A stretch of 7,116 nucleotides of DNA from Verrucomicrobiota bacterium (GCA_017302195.1 JAFLEG010000224.1:1-7116), one strand, 5' to 3'; shown: positions 1 to 5,838, numbered from the stretch's first letter. Notes: a model not told the origin generated them from the sequence alone. Made by a program: numbers and translations.

Positions 1-48
1 GGTTCGTCCACGGGCGCTGCGGATTCAAATGGGGCCGCGGTGGAACAC
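1..48. repeat. Imperfect 48-bp direct repeat, copy A (window edge)
   Basis: This segment recurs at 174-221 with 43 of 48 positions identical by eye; both copies begin GGTTCGTCCACGGGCGC and end GTGGAACAC. The copies are 173 bp apart and bracket a cluster of inverted repeats. Copy A starts exactly at the window edge, so the repeat may continue to the left. Neither copy lies in a gene I can support. It is probably a dispersed intergenic repeat; its wider distribution cannot be seen from here. Confidence 0.75.
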
Positions 49-50
49 AG

Positions 51-141
51 CCCTACCAAAGAGGAATGGTAGGGACGGGCTCCCGCACGTCCGTGACTTC
101 CCCCGTCTGGCCTGTGGAGTGGCTGCGGGGAACGGGGGAAG
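51..141. repeat. Cluster of three inverted repeats between the direct repeats
   Basis: Three stem-loops follow one another. CCCTACCA (51-58) pairs perfectly with TGGTAGGG (67-74) around an 8-base loop. GGACG (73-77) pairs with CGTCC (88-92), with GC/GC inside after one mismatch. CTTCCCCCGT (97-106) pairs perfectly with ACGGGGGAAG (132-141) across a 25-base loop. The first two share one or two bases, so they could be alternative structures. There is no coding evidence here. The arrangement suggests a structured, repeat-bounded intergenic element rather than a terminator. Confidence 0.65.
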
Positions 142-173
142 GGTTGCGCGTCGGGGCTTCCAGCGATCCCCTT

Positions 174-221
174 GGTTCGTCCACGGGCGCAGCGGACTCA
201 TATGGGTTCGCGGTGGAACAC
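174..221. repeat. Imperfect 48-bp direct repeat, copy B
   Basis: This is the second copy of the segment at 1-48, with differences at five positions (single changes at relative positions 18, 24 and 28, and a two-base change at 34-35). It lies about 30 bp beyond the stop codon of the neighbouring minus-strand gene, in its 3' flank. The region 1-251 as a whole contains no gene that I can support; open frames through it are antisense or GC-driven. Confidence 0.75.
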
Positions 222-232
222 GCCCAGTTCGG

Positions 233-250
233 TCGGGGATCGGTCCCCGA
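233..250 (-). terminator. Stem-loop directly after the stop codon of the 252-1358 gene
   Basis: TCGGGGA (233-239) and TCCCCGA (244-250) form a perfect 7-bp stem with a 4-base loop. Read on the minus strand, the stem begins one base after the TGA stop of the 252-1358 gene, which is where a transcript end would be expected. No T-run follows it, so a classical Rho-independent terminator is not shown. It may only stabilise the 3' end of the mRNA. Confidence 0.4.
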
Positions 251-251
251 T

Positions 252-1358
252 TCAGCCGGCGGGGCGGACCAGCTCCCGGTGCAGATGATGCACGAAGGCG
301 AGGTTGTCGCATTGCAGATAGCGCATCTCGCCGCCCATCCGGGAGAAGCTCTTGCAGAAGCGGAGGTAGTAGGCGGGGTTGGTCTTGGGCGGCTCGCCGG
401 TGGTCCAGTCCCAGCCGCCGCCGTCCTGGAGATCCACCACGTGGATCCGGTGGCCTGCGACGGCGGGGCGTCCGGACTGGAAGCGCAGGTTGTGCACGCA
501 GCTCAGGCTCTTCTCGAAGACCTGCGGCGCCATGATGGCGGACCCCACCGAGAGCACCACGCCGCCGTCGAGTCCCTCCACCGCGCCGGCAAACCATCGG
601 AAATCCTCCGCGGCGGCCCGGCCAATGGCGGCGCCGTTGAACATCGGATGGCAGGAGATGATGTCGTATCCGATGCCGGGATGCACGGTCACCGGCACCC
701 CGAGGCGCCAGGCCTCGGCCAGGATGCTGGCCTGCTTCCATCGGTGGACGATCTCGTGGCGGCCTTCGGCAAGCTGGAAGCGCTCCATGGCGGAGAGCAG
801 CTCTGCAGCCCCGGCCGCCAGGGGATCCCCAGGAAACTGGGCGATCATGGCGGCCAGTTCCTGGGCTTCCGGCAGGACACAGCCGTCCTCGGCGATGAAG
901 CGTCCGAGGGCGCGGCCGTAGCCCAGGCCCTGGAGCGCGCCGGCCAGCAGTGCCAGGTGGATGTTGCGGCCGGTTTCGTCCCAGGCGCCGAAGGTTCCCG
1001 TGGCGACATTTTCCTCCACGCCCTCGGTGGAGCGCCCGAGCCACGCGTATTCCCAGTCGTGAATGGTGCCGGCGCCGTTGGTGGCCAGGTGGGTGATCCA
1101 GCCCTGCTCCATGAGCTGCGAGAGAATGGAGGCCGCCCCGTTGCGCAGCAGGTGGGCGCCGTACATCAGGATCACCTGCGCGCCGCGGGCGCGGGCCTCC
1201 CGGACATGCGTCGCCGCGGTGCGGATGGCCGCGGCCGTGGACTCCGGGACGGGCGGGGGCGTCCGCTCGGGCGGCACCAGGATGTCCTCCACCCGGGTGA
1301 GGCTGCGGCGCTCCTCGAGCGGGCGGACGCGAAGCTGGCGCAAATCAAGGGGAGGCAT
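252..1358 (-). CDS. Conserved protein, deoxyhypusine-synthase-like family, function unknown
   Basis: The 368-residue protein starts at an ATG 17 bp after the stop of the HAD hydrolase gene and ends in TGA, so the two are probably one transcript. It has no signal peptide or membrane segment and is likely cytosolic. Conserved-looking blocks are MYGAHLLRNG (residues 65-74), a Gly/His-rich stretch TNGAGTIHDWEYAW (93-106), GTFGAWDETG (121-130), VTVHPGIGYDIISCHP (223-238), and LDGGVVLSVGSAIMAPQVF (263-281). These recall, from memory, a bacterial family with a deoxyhypusine-synthase-like nucleotide-binding fold. I do not see the catalytic-lysine motif of true deoxyhypusine synthase, so eIF5A modification is not proposed. 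The histidines and the acidic residues near 100-103 and 226-237 could form an active site. The pairing with a HAD phosphatase hints at phosphorylated small-molecule metabolism, which is inference only. Coding status is very secure; function is not. Confidence 0.85.
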   Translation of the reverse strand: MPPLDLRQLRVRPLEERRSLTRVEDILVPPERTPPPVPESTAAAIRTAATHVREARARGAQVILMYGAHLLRNGAASILSQLMEQGWITHLATNGAGTIHDWEYAWLGRSTEGVEENVATGTFGAWDETGRNIHLALLAGALQGLGYGRALGRFIAEDGCVLPEAQELAAMIAQFPGDPLAAGAAELLSAMERFQLAEGRHEIVHRWKQASILAEAWRLGVPVTVHPGIGYDIISCHPMFNGAAIGRAAAEDFRWFAGAVEGLDGGVVLSVGSAIMAPQVFEKSLSCVHNLRFQSGRPAVAGHRIHVVDLQDGGGWDWTTGEPPKTNPAYYLRFCKSFSRMGGEMRYLQCDNLAFVHHLHRELVRPAG

Positions 1359-1375
1359 GGCTCGGGGCGGCGGGG

Positions 1376-2212
1376 TTACCGGGGGAACAGCACCGCCAGC
1401 AGCGGCTCCAGGTCGCGATAGTCCGGGATGCAGACATCGGCGCCCACGCCCATCAGGCGCTGGTGCTTCCAGGCGTCGAAGCGTCCGGATCCGTTGTGCG
1501 CCTCGTCGCTGGCCACCGCCACCGCCAGTCCGCCCACCTGCTTGGTGTTCTCGATCTCCACATACCCGTCCCCAAAGGCCAGCAGCGATTCCCCGGGAAT
1601 CCGGTTCTCTGCCAGGATCCGGTCAATGACCATCTTCTTGCTGAACTTCCGGTAGTCATCCTGCGCGCCGTAGATGTGTCCCTGGAAGTAGTGGGTGAGC
1701 CCCAGCGCCTCCGCCTCCGCCCGCACAAACTGCTCGTCCGTGCCGCTGGCCAGGTAGAGCGGCAGTCCGCGGGCGCGGAGCGCGTCGAGCAGGGCCCGGG
1801 TGCCGTACACCGTCAGGTCATCGCGGGGGATCGTCCCGTCGCGCAGACCGCGGACCCGTCCCTGGATGCGCGCATCCAGGCGGCGCAGGTACTCGTGCTT
1901 GTAATTCAGCGGCTCGTCCGGCACCCCGCCCCGTTCCTTCACCCGCTCGGCGAGCTGGATCATCTGGTAGATGGTCTGCTTGCCGTTGAGCCGCATGATG
2001 TCCTCGAAGGCGAGCGTCCGGCGCTGCTCCTCGGACTCTCCCGCCACGGCGGGAATGATCTCCGCGAACATCGGCACCATGATGTCCGGCCAGCCCTGGC
2101 GGACGAGGGACAGGGTGCCGTCGAAGTCGAAGAGCACGTGGGTGAGGCCCTTCCGCGGACGGAAGGCGGGGGCGAATTCGACGAGTCCGGTGAACGAAGG
2201 CGTGGTCTCCAT
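1376..2212 (-). CDS. HAD-superfamily hydrolase
   Basis: The 278-residue cytosolic protein has all four HAD motifs. Motif I is FDFDGT (nucleophile Asp29, acid/base Asp31). Motif II is LASGT (Ser156). The motif III lysine is probably Lys192 or Lys193 in FSKKM. Motif IV is GDGYVEIE (Asp215, with Glu219 and Glu221 following). The roughly 120-residue insertion between motifs I and II is a helical C1-type cap, as in phosphoglycolate phosphatase or beta-phosphoglucomutase-like enzymes. The expected chemistry is Mg-dependent phosphoester hydrolysis, possibly phosphoryl transfer; the substrate cannot be read from sequence. The frame stays open upstream to 2479, but I chose the ATG at 2212 because the homology begins about 25 residues later and the extension would cross a hairpin and overlap the end of the prepilin gene. 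Only 17 bp separate it from the downstream unknown gene, so the two probably act in one pathway. Confidence 0.9.
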   Translation of the reverse strand: METTPSFTGLVEFAPAFRPRKGLTHVLFDFDGTLSLVRQGWPDIMVPMFAEIIPAVAGESEEQRRTLAFEDIMRLNGKQTIYQMIQLAERVKERGGVPDEPLNYKHEYLRRLDARIQGRVRGLRDGTIPRDDLTVYGTRALLDALRARGLPLYLASGTDEQFVRAEAEALGLTHYFQGHIYGAQDDYRKFSKKMVIDRILAENRIPGESLLAFGDGYVEIENTKQVGGLAVAVASDEAHNGSGRFDAWKHQRLMGVGADVCIPDYRDLEPLLAVLFPR

Positions 2213-2216
2213 GCGC

Positions 2217-2249
2217 AAAACCGGAGGATGACCGCCCCGAATCCTCCGG
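2217..2249 (-). promoter_or_regulatory. Hairpin just upstream of the HAD start codon, followed by T4
   Basis: CCGGAGGAT (2221-2229) pairs perfectly with ATCCTCCGG (2241-2249) around an 11-base loop. On the minus strand the stem is followed by TTTT and then GCGC immediately before the ATG at 2212. The 5' arm on the minus strand contains GGAGG and the 3' arm contains CCTCC. It could be the terminator of the upstream prepilin transcript, a leader structure of the HAD mRNA, or both. The run of four T is short for an intrinsic terminator. Confidence 0.4.
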
Positions 2250-2262
2250 GCCAGTCCGGAAC

Positions 2263-2280
2263 GCGCGCCGTGCGGCGCGC
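2263..2280. repeat. GC-rich palindrome in the prepilin-HAD intergenic gap
   Basis: GCGCGCC (2263-2269) and GGCGCGC (2274-2280) form a perfect 7-bp stem around GTGC. It lies 14 bp from the hairpin at 2221-2249 in the gap between the prepilin-like gene and the HAD gene. No T-run follows on either strand. It may help end the prepilin transcript or may be a chance palindrome in GC-rich DNA. Confidence 0.35.
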
Positions 2281-2293
2281 ATTGGGGATGGGG

Positions 2294-2311
2294 CACCACA
2301 GAGACGCAGAG
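2294..2311. repeat. Short dispersed repeat CACCACnGAGnCGCAGAG, copy 1
   Basis: This 18-base sequence matches 5821-5838 at 16 of 18 positions. Both copies are intergenic and lie just past the 3' end of a gene. Purine-rich 'accacagagacacagag'-type sequences are, to my recollection, common intergenic repeats in Verrucomicrobiota and Planctomycetota, but I cannot check the copy number. Confidence 0.45.
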
Positions 2312-2384
2312 AAGAGGCGGGTGGGGGAAGTCCAGGGACGATCGAGTTGCCGGCTTGAAGCGGCTCGGTTTGCCCGGAGCCAGC

Positions 2385-3353
2385 CTATGGCGCCGTGGCC
2401 GGAAGACCGCCGTTGGTGCGCTCCCACAGCCACCGGTAGTCCGGGTTGTCGCTGGCTCCGAAGCCGAACGCGAAGGCATCGTCCCAGGTCTTCACCGGAG
2501 GCCCGGTGCGGGGGTCCACCCACTTGTGAAGCTCGGCATGGCCATCGGCAAAGGTGATGGAGGCCCGTCCTCCGTGACGCCGCGCCGGCCAGTGACCCAC
2601 CCACTCGTATTGCGGACCCATGGGCCAGGCCAGCCGGAAGCATCCGTTCTTGATGGTCAGCTCATGCTCATCAATGAAGACGAACAGTTCCGAGGGCGCC
2701 ATGCGCTGGAAATCCGCCGTCCGCACGAACGCGTTGGGGTCGTAGGTGTAGTTGCCGTTCGGCCCGAGGGCGATTCCGTCTCCCAGCACCATGTAGGGGT
2801 TCATGGTGTAGCTGCGGACCCGCAGCGGACCCCGGTTCCGGGTCAGGTTGGTCCGGCTGCGGTCGGAGGGGCAGTGGAAGATCTCCGGGCGTTTGACATA
2901 GGGCCCGAGGTGTCCAGGCCCCGGGGTGATCAGCATTTGGCGATTGGTCAGGTCGCTGTGCCGGTCGGTGTGGGAGGGCGACATGATGCCATCCACCCAG
3001 CGGAGCGCGCCATCCTGGATGATCGAGGTCTCGGTGGCGGTGATGTGGTCCCGGTGCTCGTCCGCGTAGAGCTGGAAGGCCAACTGCAGTTGCCGGAGGT
3101 GGTTGAGGCAGGCGATGGCCTGGGCCTGGGCGCGGGCCTTGGAGATCGCGGGCAACAGCAGTCCGGCGAGGATCGCGATGATGGCAATCACCACCAGCAG
3201 CTCGATCAGCGTGAAGCCGCCCGCCCCGGCGGACTGGGTTTGAACGGGGAGCACACGCGTCCCGCGTGTCGGTCCGGGCGTCCCGCCCGGACCCTCGTGG
3301 ACTGATTTCCCTCCAGCCGCCCTGGACCGGGTTTCCCGGGGAGGCTCGCCCAT
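2385..3353 (-). CDS. Prepilin-like (type II secretion/type IV pilin-like) protein with H-X9-DG motif
   Basis: With the ATG at 3353 the protein has 322 residues. A prepilin peptidase site GG|FTLIELLVVIAIIA (cleavage after Gly46; Glu51 is the conserved +5 Glu) is followed by a hydrophobic helix to about residue 69. The C-terminal part has the H-X9-DG motif exactly (His260, then nine residues to Asp270-Gly271) and ends near DYRWLWERTNGG. Such proteins are numerous in Verrucomicrobiota and Planctomycetota; they should be inserted in the membrane through the helix with an outside globular domain, but individual roles are mostly unknown. The start is uncertain: ATG 3440 (351 residues, 7 bp after the upstream stop), ATG 3353, and GTG 3254 (289 residues, leader of 13 residues) are all possible. 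The last gives the most normal leader, but it overlaps a perfect hairpin. It is the third gene of a probable operon of exported proteins. Confidence 0.85.
   Translation of the reverse strand: MGEPPRETRSRAAGGKSVHEGPGGTPGPTRGTRVLPVQTQSAGAGGFTLIELLVVIAIIAILAGLLLPAISKARAQAQAIACLNHLRQLQLAFQLYADEHRDHITATETSIIQDGALRWVDGIMSPSHTDRHSDLTNRQMLITPGPGHLGPYVKRPEIFHCPSDRSRTNLTRNRGPLRVRSYTMNPYMVLGDGIALGPNGNYTYDPNAFVRTADFQRMAPSELFVFIDEHELTIKNGCFRLAWPMGPQYEWVGHWPARRHGGRASITFADGHAELHKWVDPRTGPPVKTWDDAFAFGFGASDNPDYRWLWERTNGGLPATAP
3253..3293. repeat. Two tandem perfect hairpins with 3-base TCC/GGA loops
   Basis: ACACGCG-TCC-CGCGTGT (3253-3269) is directly followed, one base later, by GGTCCGGGCG (3271-3280), TCC, and CGCCCGGACC (3284-3293). 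Stems are 7 and 10 bp, both perfect, with the same loop. They sit at the 5' end of the prepilin-like gene and overlap the candidate GTG start at 3254. A weaker CCGGG-TTT-CCCGG stem (3327-3339) and GGAGC-GGGT-GCTCC (3393-3406) lie further upstream of the gene. This looks like a dispersed hairpin repeat that has landed in, or become, the leader of the gene. Confidence 0.7.
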
Positions 3354-3447
3354 GCACCCGCAACCGGCCAACGCCCCCTGTTCGCCACCCCTGGAGCGGG
3401 TGCTCCGCCGAGCCCGAGATGCTTCCGGTCCAGAGTTCATTTCGTCG

Positions 3448-4257
3448 CTACGGTTCCCGCAGCCGGAAGAATCGCTGGTCCTCCGGCAGCGGCAACAGGG
3501 CCTCGGTGCTGCCGGCCTCCGGGACGGGCAGCCACTCCGCCTCCGGATCCAGCACGTCGCAGTATTCGAGGATCCAGGTGGCGACAAACCCCGACCAGGC
3601 GAGTCGGAGCTGCCCCTCGCTGGTGATCTGCGTCTCCACCGGGATCACCGGCGGCTGTCCGGCCCCGATGGGCTCATCGGGAATGGGATGCCACCGGTGG
3701 GAGATTAGTTCGTAAGGCGTGGTAAACAGGGTGTTGCTGCGGGCAAACTGCATCCACCCGTAGTGCAGGCCGCCCTCGCCGAGAAACCGGAATCCAATCC
3801 ACAGGTTCGTCTGATTTCGGAGGAATCTCGCGGGGGGGAAATTGGCCAAATCATCACGATAGCGCCACGACGCGACAGGCGAGTTTCGGATCTGCGAGAA
3901 CGCCCCAAGTCCTAGCCACGGACTTCCTCCTGATGTCAAGTAGATAGGATTGGTGGGCCCAACCGGCTCCCCATGTTGAAACGGGACCCGGCTCGATGTT
4001 GGTTGCAAACACACCGCGTGCTCAAATCGCCCGATGATGTTGAAGCTGATACGATATTCTTCATAGAAATCTGGTTCTGTTTCGATGGTCGCGCCTTGCA
4101 CGATTGAGTATTCAAACACGTCACCGGTCTCAGCATCTCCCGCGACAGTGCTGAGCACCAGTTTATCTCCCTGAATAGGAGTCTCGATGGCTCGAAGAGG
4201 GTCGAGGTGGGCCTGAGCCGAGAGTCCTGCAAAGATTATAAGAATGAGACTTCTCAT
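3448..4257 (-). CDS. Secreted beta-rich protein of unknown function
   Basis: This 269-residue protein begins with a short Sec signal peptide, MRSLILIIFAGLSAQA, with likely cleavage after Ala16. There is no further membrane segment and no sorting anchor. Residues around 160-205 (WIGFRFLGEGGLHYGWMQFA, then DEPIGAGQPP) match the pattern 'hYGWhphxhxx...PIxAG' seen in secreted beta-sandwich proteins of Planctomycetota, Verrucomicrobiota and PEP-CTERM bacteria. The final 65 residues (LRLAWSG ... LEYCDVLDPEAEWLPVP ... DQRFFRLREP) fit the Ig/fibronectin-like C-terminal module that ends many verrucomicrobial exported proteins. Its gene starts 19 bp after the stop of the HAF-repeat gene and ends 94 bp or less before the prepilin-like start, so it is probably in their operon. 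GC falls to about 40% in 4021-4080, against about 70% in the recO region. No enzymatic motif is visible. Confidence 0.85.
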   Translation of the reverse strand: MRSLILIIFAGLSAQAHLDPLRAIETPIQGDKLVLSTVAGDAETGDVFEYSIVQGATIETEPDFYEEYRISFNIIGRFEHAVCLQPTSSRVPFQHGEPVGPTNPIYLTSGGSPWLGLGAFSQIRNSPVASWRYRDDLANFPPARFLRNQTNLWIGFRFLGEGGLHYGWMQFARSNTLFTTPYELISHRWHPIPDEPIGAGQPPVIPVETQITSEGQLRLAWSGFVATWILEYCDVLDPEAEWLPVPEAGSTEALLPLPEDQRFFRLREP

Positions 4258-4276
4258 AGGGAAAGCAATTTGTGAG

Positions 4277-5449
4277 CTATTGCCCTTGCGTTCTTGGTAT
4301 CAAAAGGAACCCTCGAGGCGATCCAGACATGATTCCAGATCCCACGATCACTCCTGAATCGGCAATGGCAGTTGCAGCCCGCAAAGTCCCGTTGGGGGAT
4401 CGCACAAAGTGGGGATCATTCAAGTCAATCCAAGTCTTGCCGCCGACCCCGGGGAACAAATGGATGACCGCTCGTTGGTCGCTGTCGGTTGAACTGGTCC
4501 CTGACCATCCGACGACGGTACGAGAGGAGTTGATCCCGAGAGGTTCACAGTTCAAGTCATTCTCAAGCACCCAAATCGTCGTATCTGGGATCGTCGGGTG
4601 TGGAATCTGACGGGGTCGTCTCAGGGTCCCGAGATCGGAGACAGAACTCGCGGACGATGGAATTCCACTGCCGGACGCGGGCCAGAATGCAGCCCTTCGG
4701 AGAGCGGAATTTTGGACTGTGTACCAGCCCACGGCGTGTGATGTTCCCGAGGAAACCATCATTGCCTTCGCGGCTCCTTCACCATTCCCGTCCACCGGCG
4801 TTTGCAGCCAGCCAGTCGTATCTTGGATCGCCGAGCCGCCGGTTCCTGTCGCGAATGGGCGCTTCAGCGCGGTTGAGCCGGAGAATCCGCTGGTCTGTCC
4901 GACGATCACTCCCCGGGAATCAATGGCGAACGCCTCACCATCCGCCGTAACGCCACTGCTGAGATTGACCGCCAAGTCCGAAGGATTTGCGGTTCCGATC
5001 CATTTCACCGGCCGCTTCTTTCCAAAAGCCGTGCTGAACCCCACCGACGTAGTGCCGTTCCGGTCAATGCCATAGGCTACCGTTGGTCCCGCGGTAGGTT
5101 GGGGCGGATTGATCAGATGGGGCAGGGCGGTTCCGCCCAAAAACGCTCCGGAAACCGGGGCATCCGCAACGAACGCCGAGTTGCCCATTGCACCAACGAC
5201 CTTGGCCACGGTCTGGGTGTCTCCCCGATGACTGATGCCGTATGGAATGTGGCTGACTCCCATGTCGTTGATCGTGGTGTCGCTGGGGAGGTGTGTGTGG
5301 TCGGGAGGCTTATTTCGATTGAGGATTGTTCCAGGCCGATGACAAGCATGAAATCCCAGGCACGGGGTTCGGGCTGTGGATATCCTCCCACACGGTATAT
5401 CCACACGGCAATTGACGTCCGTGAACCTGGCGGCGTTCATCTCCGTCAT
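4277..5449 (-). CDS. HAF-repeat family protein, beta-propeller-like; 5' end doubtful
   Basis: The longest frame encodes 390 residues. From about residue 58 onward it carries the HAF-type repeat 'AxGIxxxGxxVGxS': YGISHRGDTQTVAKVVGAM (70-88), YGIDRNGTTSVGFS (126-139), AIDSRGVIVGQTS (175-187), a weaker AKAMMVSSGTSHAVGWY (227-243), LGINSSRTVVGWS (304-316) and AIADSGVIVGSG (361-372), closing with FLLIP. Five or six blades suggest a propeller fold. HAF proteins are normally exported, yet residues 1-57 form no signal peptide in this frame, and I see none in the other two minus frames. The ATG at 5449 also overlaps the start codon of the divergent lipoprotein gene. An internal ATG at 5263 (residue 63) is an alternative but begins inside the first blade. 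The gene may therefore have lost its 5' end, or a frameshift may hide it. Its function is unknown; it leads a probable three-gene unit of exported proteins. Confidence 0.75.
   Translation of the reverse strand: MTEMNAARFTDVNCRVDIPCGRISTARTPCLGFHACHRPGTILNRNKPPDHTHLPSDTTINDMGVSHIPYGISHRGDTQTVAKVVGAMGNSAFVADAPVSGAFLGGTALPHLINPPQPTAGPTVAYGIDRNGTTSVGFSTAFGKKRPVKWIGTANPSDLAVNLSSGVTADGEAFAIDSRGVIVGQTSGFSGSTALKRPFATGTGGSAIQDTTGWLQTPVDGNGEGAAKAMMVSSGTSHAVGWYTVQNSALRRAAFWPASGSGIPSSASSVSDLGTLRRPRQIPHPTIPDTTIWVLENDLNCEPLGINSSRTVVGWSGTSSTDSDQRAVIHLFPGVGGKTWIDLNDPHFVRSPNGTLRAATAIADSGVIVGSGIMSGSPRGFLLIPRTQGQ
5375..5405. promoter_or_regulatory. Perfect 9-bp inverted repeat between divergent genes, candidate operator
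   Basis: TGTGGATAT (5375-5383) and ATATCCACA (5397-5405) are exact reverse complements with a 13-base spacer. The centre lies about 58 bp upstream of the lipoprotein ATG, in the stretch between it and the recognisable HAF coding region. Each arm is one base away from the classical DnaA box TTATCCACA. A dimeric repressor site, a pair of DnaA-like boxes, or a hairpin are all possible. No convincing -10/-35 pair is visible nearby. Confidence 0.45.
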
Positions 5450-5807
5450 GCGTCGCCTGCCATGGATCCCGTGCCTGCTGCTGCTGGCTTCGGCCGGATG
5501 CCAGAACCTGCCCTTGGAGCCGGTTCCCGCGCCCGCGCCGCCGCCCGCGGCACCATTGCGAACGCATCAGGCGCTGGATGCCGACCTGGGATGGGTGCAG
5601 TCGGTGAATCCCCGGCTGCGGTTCGTGGTGCTCGACTATTCCCTTAACCGGCTCCCGGCGGTGGGGGACCGTCTGGACCTGATCCGGGATGGTGTGGTGG
5701 TGGGTGAGCTGAAGGTGACCGGACCTTCCCGCGGCGGCACCACCGCCGCGGACATTGTCGAGGGGGAGCCGAAGGCGGGGGATCAGGTGCGACCGCGGCG
5801 GCCGTAG
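5448..5807 (+). CDS. Small lipoprotein with FlgT-C-like beta domain, function unknown
   Basis: From the ATG at 5448 the protein has 119 residues. MRRLPWIPCLLLLASAGC is a lipoprotein signal with a lipobox ending in SAGC (lipidated Cys18). Gln-Asn after the cysteine, with no Asp at +2, suggests the outer membrane by the proteobacterial rule, which may not hold here. A Pro/Ala-rich linker (about residues 22-37) leads to a compact domain: WVQSVNPRLRFVVLDYS, then VGDRLDLIRDGVVVGELKVT, GTTAADIVEGEPKAGDQV. This 'VGDxhxhxRxGxxVGxhxVT...AADI..G.hxxGD.V' pattern is the small beta-barrel seen at the C-terminus of FlgT-like and many uncharacterised envelope proteins. The frame is open further upstream to 5376, but only the 5448 start gives a lipoprotein signal at the N-terminus. 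It is the only plus-strand gene, transcribed away from the HAF gene, with no clear Shine-Dalgarno site. Confidence 0.85.
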   Translation: MRRLPWIPCLLLLASAGCQNLPLEPVPAPAPPPAAPLRTHQALDADLGWVQSVNPRLRFVVLDYSLNRLPAVGDRLDLIRDGVVVGELKVTGPSRGGTTAADIVEGEPKAGDQVRPRRP

Positions 5808-5820
5808 CCGCAACGGGTGC

Positions 5821-5838
5821 CACCACTGAGGCGCAGAG
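5821..5838. repeat. Short dispersed repeat CACCACnGAGnCGCAGAG, copy 2
   Basis: This is the second copy of the 18-mer at 2294-2311 (16 of 18 identical), in the same orientation. It begins 14 bp after the stop of the lipoprotein gene. Two intergenic copies 3.5 kb apart in one short window suggest a family scattered over the genome. Confidence 0.45.

Noticed and set aside
1..225. CRISPR array from the direct repeats
   Set aside because: There are only two imperfect copies, the repeats are too long and diverged, the spacing is 125 bp, and no cas gene is present.
66..1421. Long plus-strand open frame (451 codons) opposite the DHS-like gene
   Set aside because: It is antisense to a clearly conserved protein; the frame is open because of GC-rich codon bias, and its product shows no domain pattern.
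1463..2557. Plus-strand frame of 364 codons opposite the HAD gene
   Set aside because: It mirrors the HAD gene, which has all four motifs. The product is rich in His/Arg/Val with no recognisable feature.
2355..3305. Plus-strand frame of 316 codons opposite the prepilin-like gene
   Set aside because: It is the shadow of a gene with a textbook prepilin signal and H-X9-DG motif.
3254..3587. Extension of the prepilin-like gene to an ATG at 3587
   Set aside because: It would overlap the 3' end of the secreted-protein gene by about 140 bp, adds an Arg/Ser/Pro-rich low-complexity stretch, and gives an implausibly long leader.
5412..5440. Possible -35 TTGACG with -10 GTTCAT upstream of the lipoprotein
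   Set aside because: The -10 matches the consensus at only 3 of 6 positions and lies 8 bp from the start codon; too weak to call a promoter.
5729..5751. Perfect 9-bp stem CCGCGGCGG / CCGCCGCGG
   Set aside because: It lies inside the lipoprotein coding region (codons for RGGTTAA) and is explained by GC-rich codons; not a terminator at this position.
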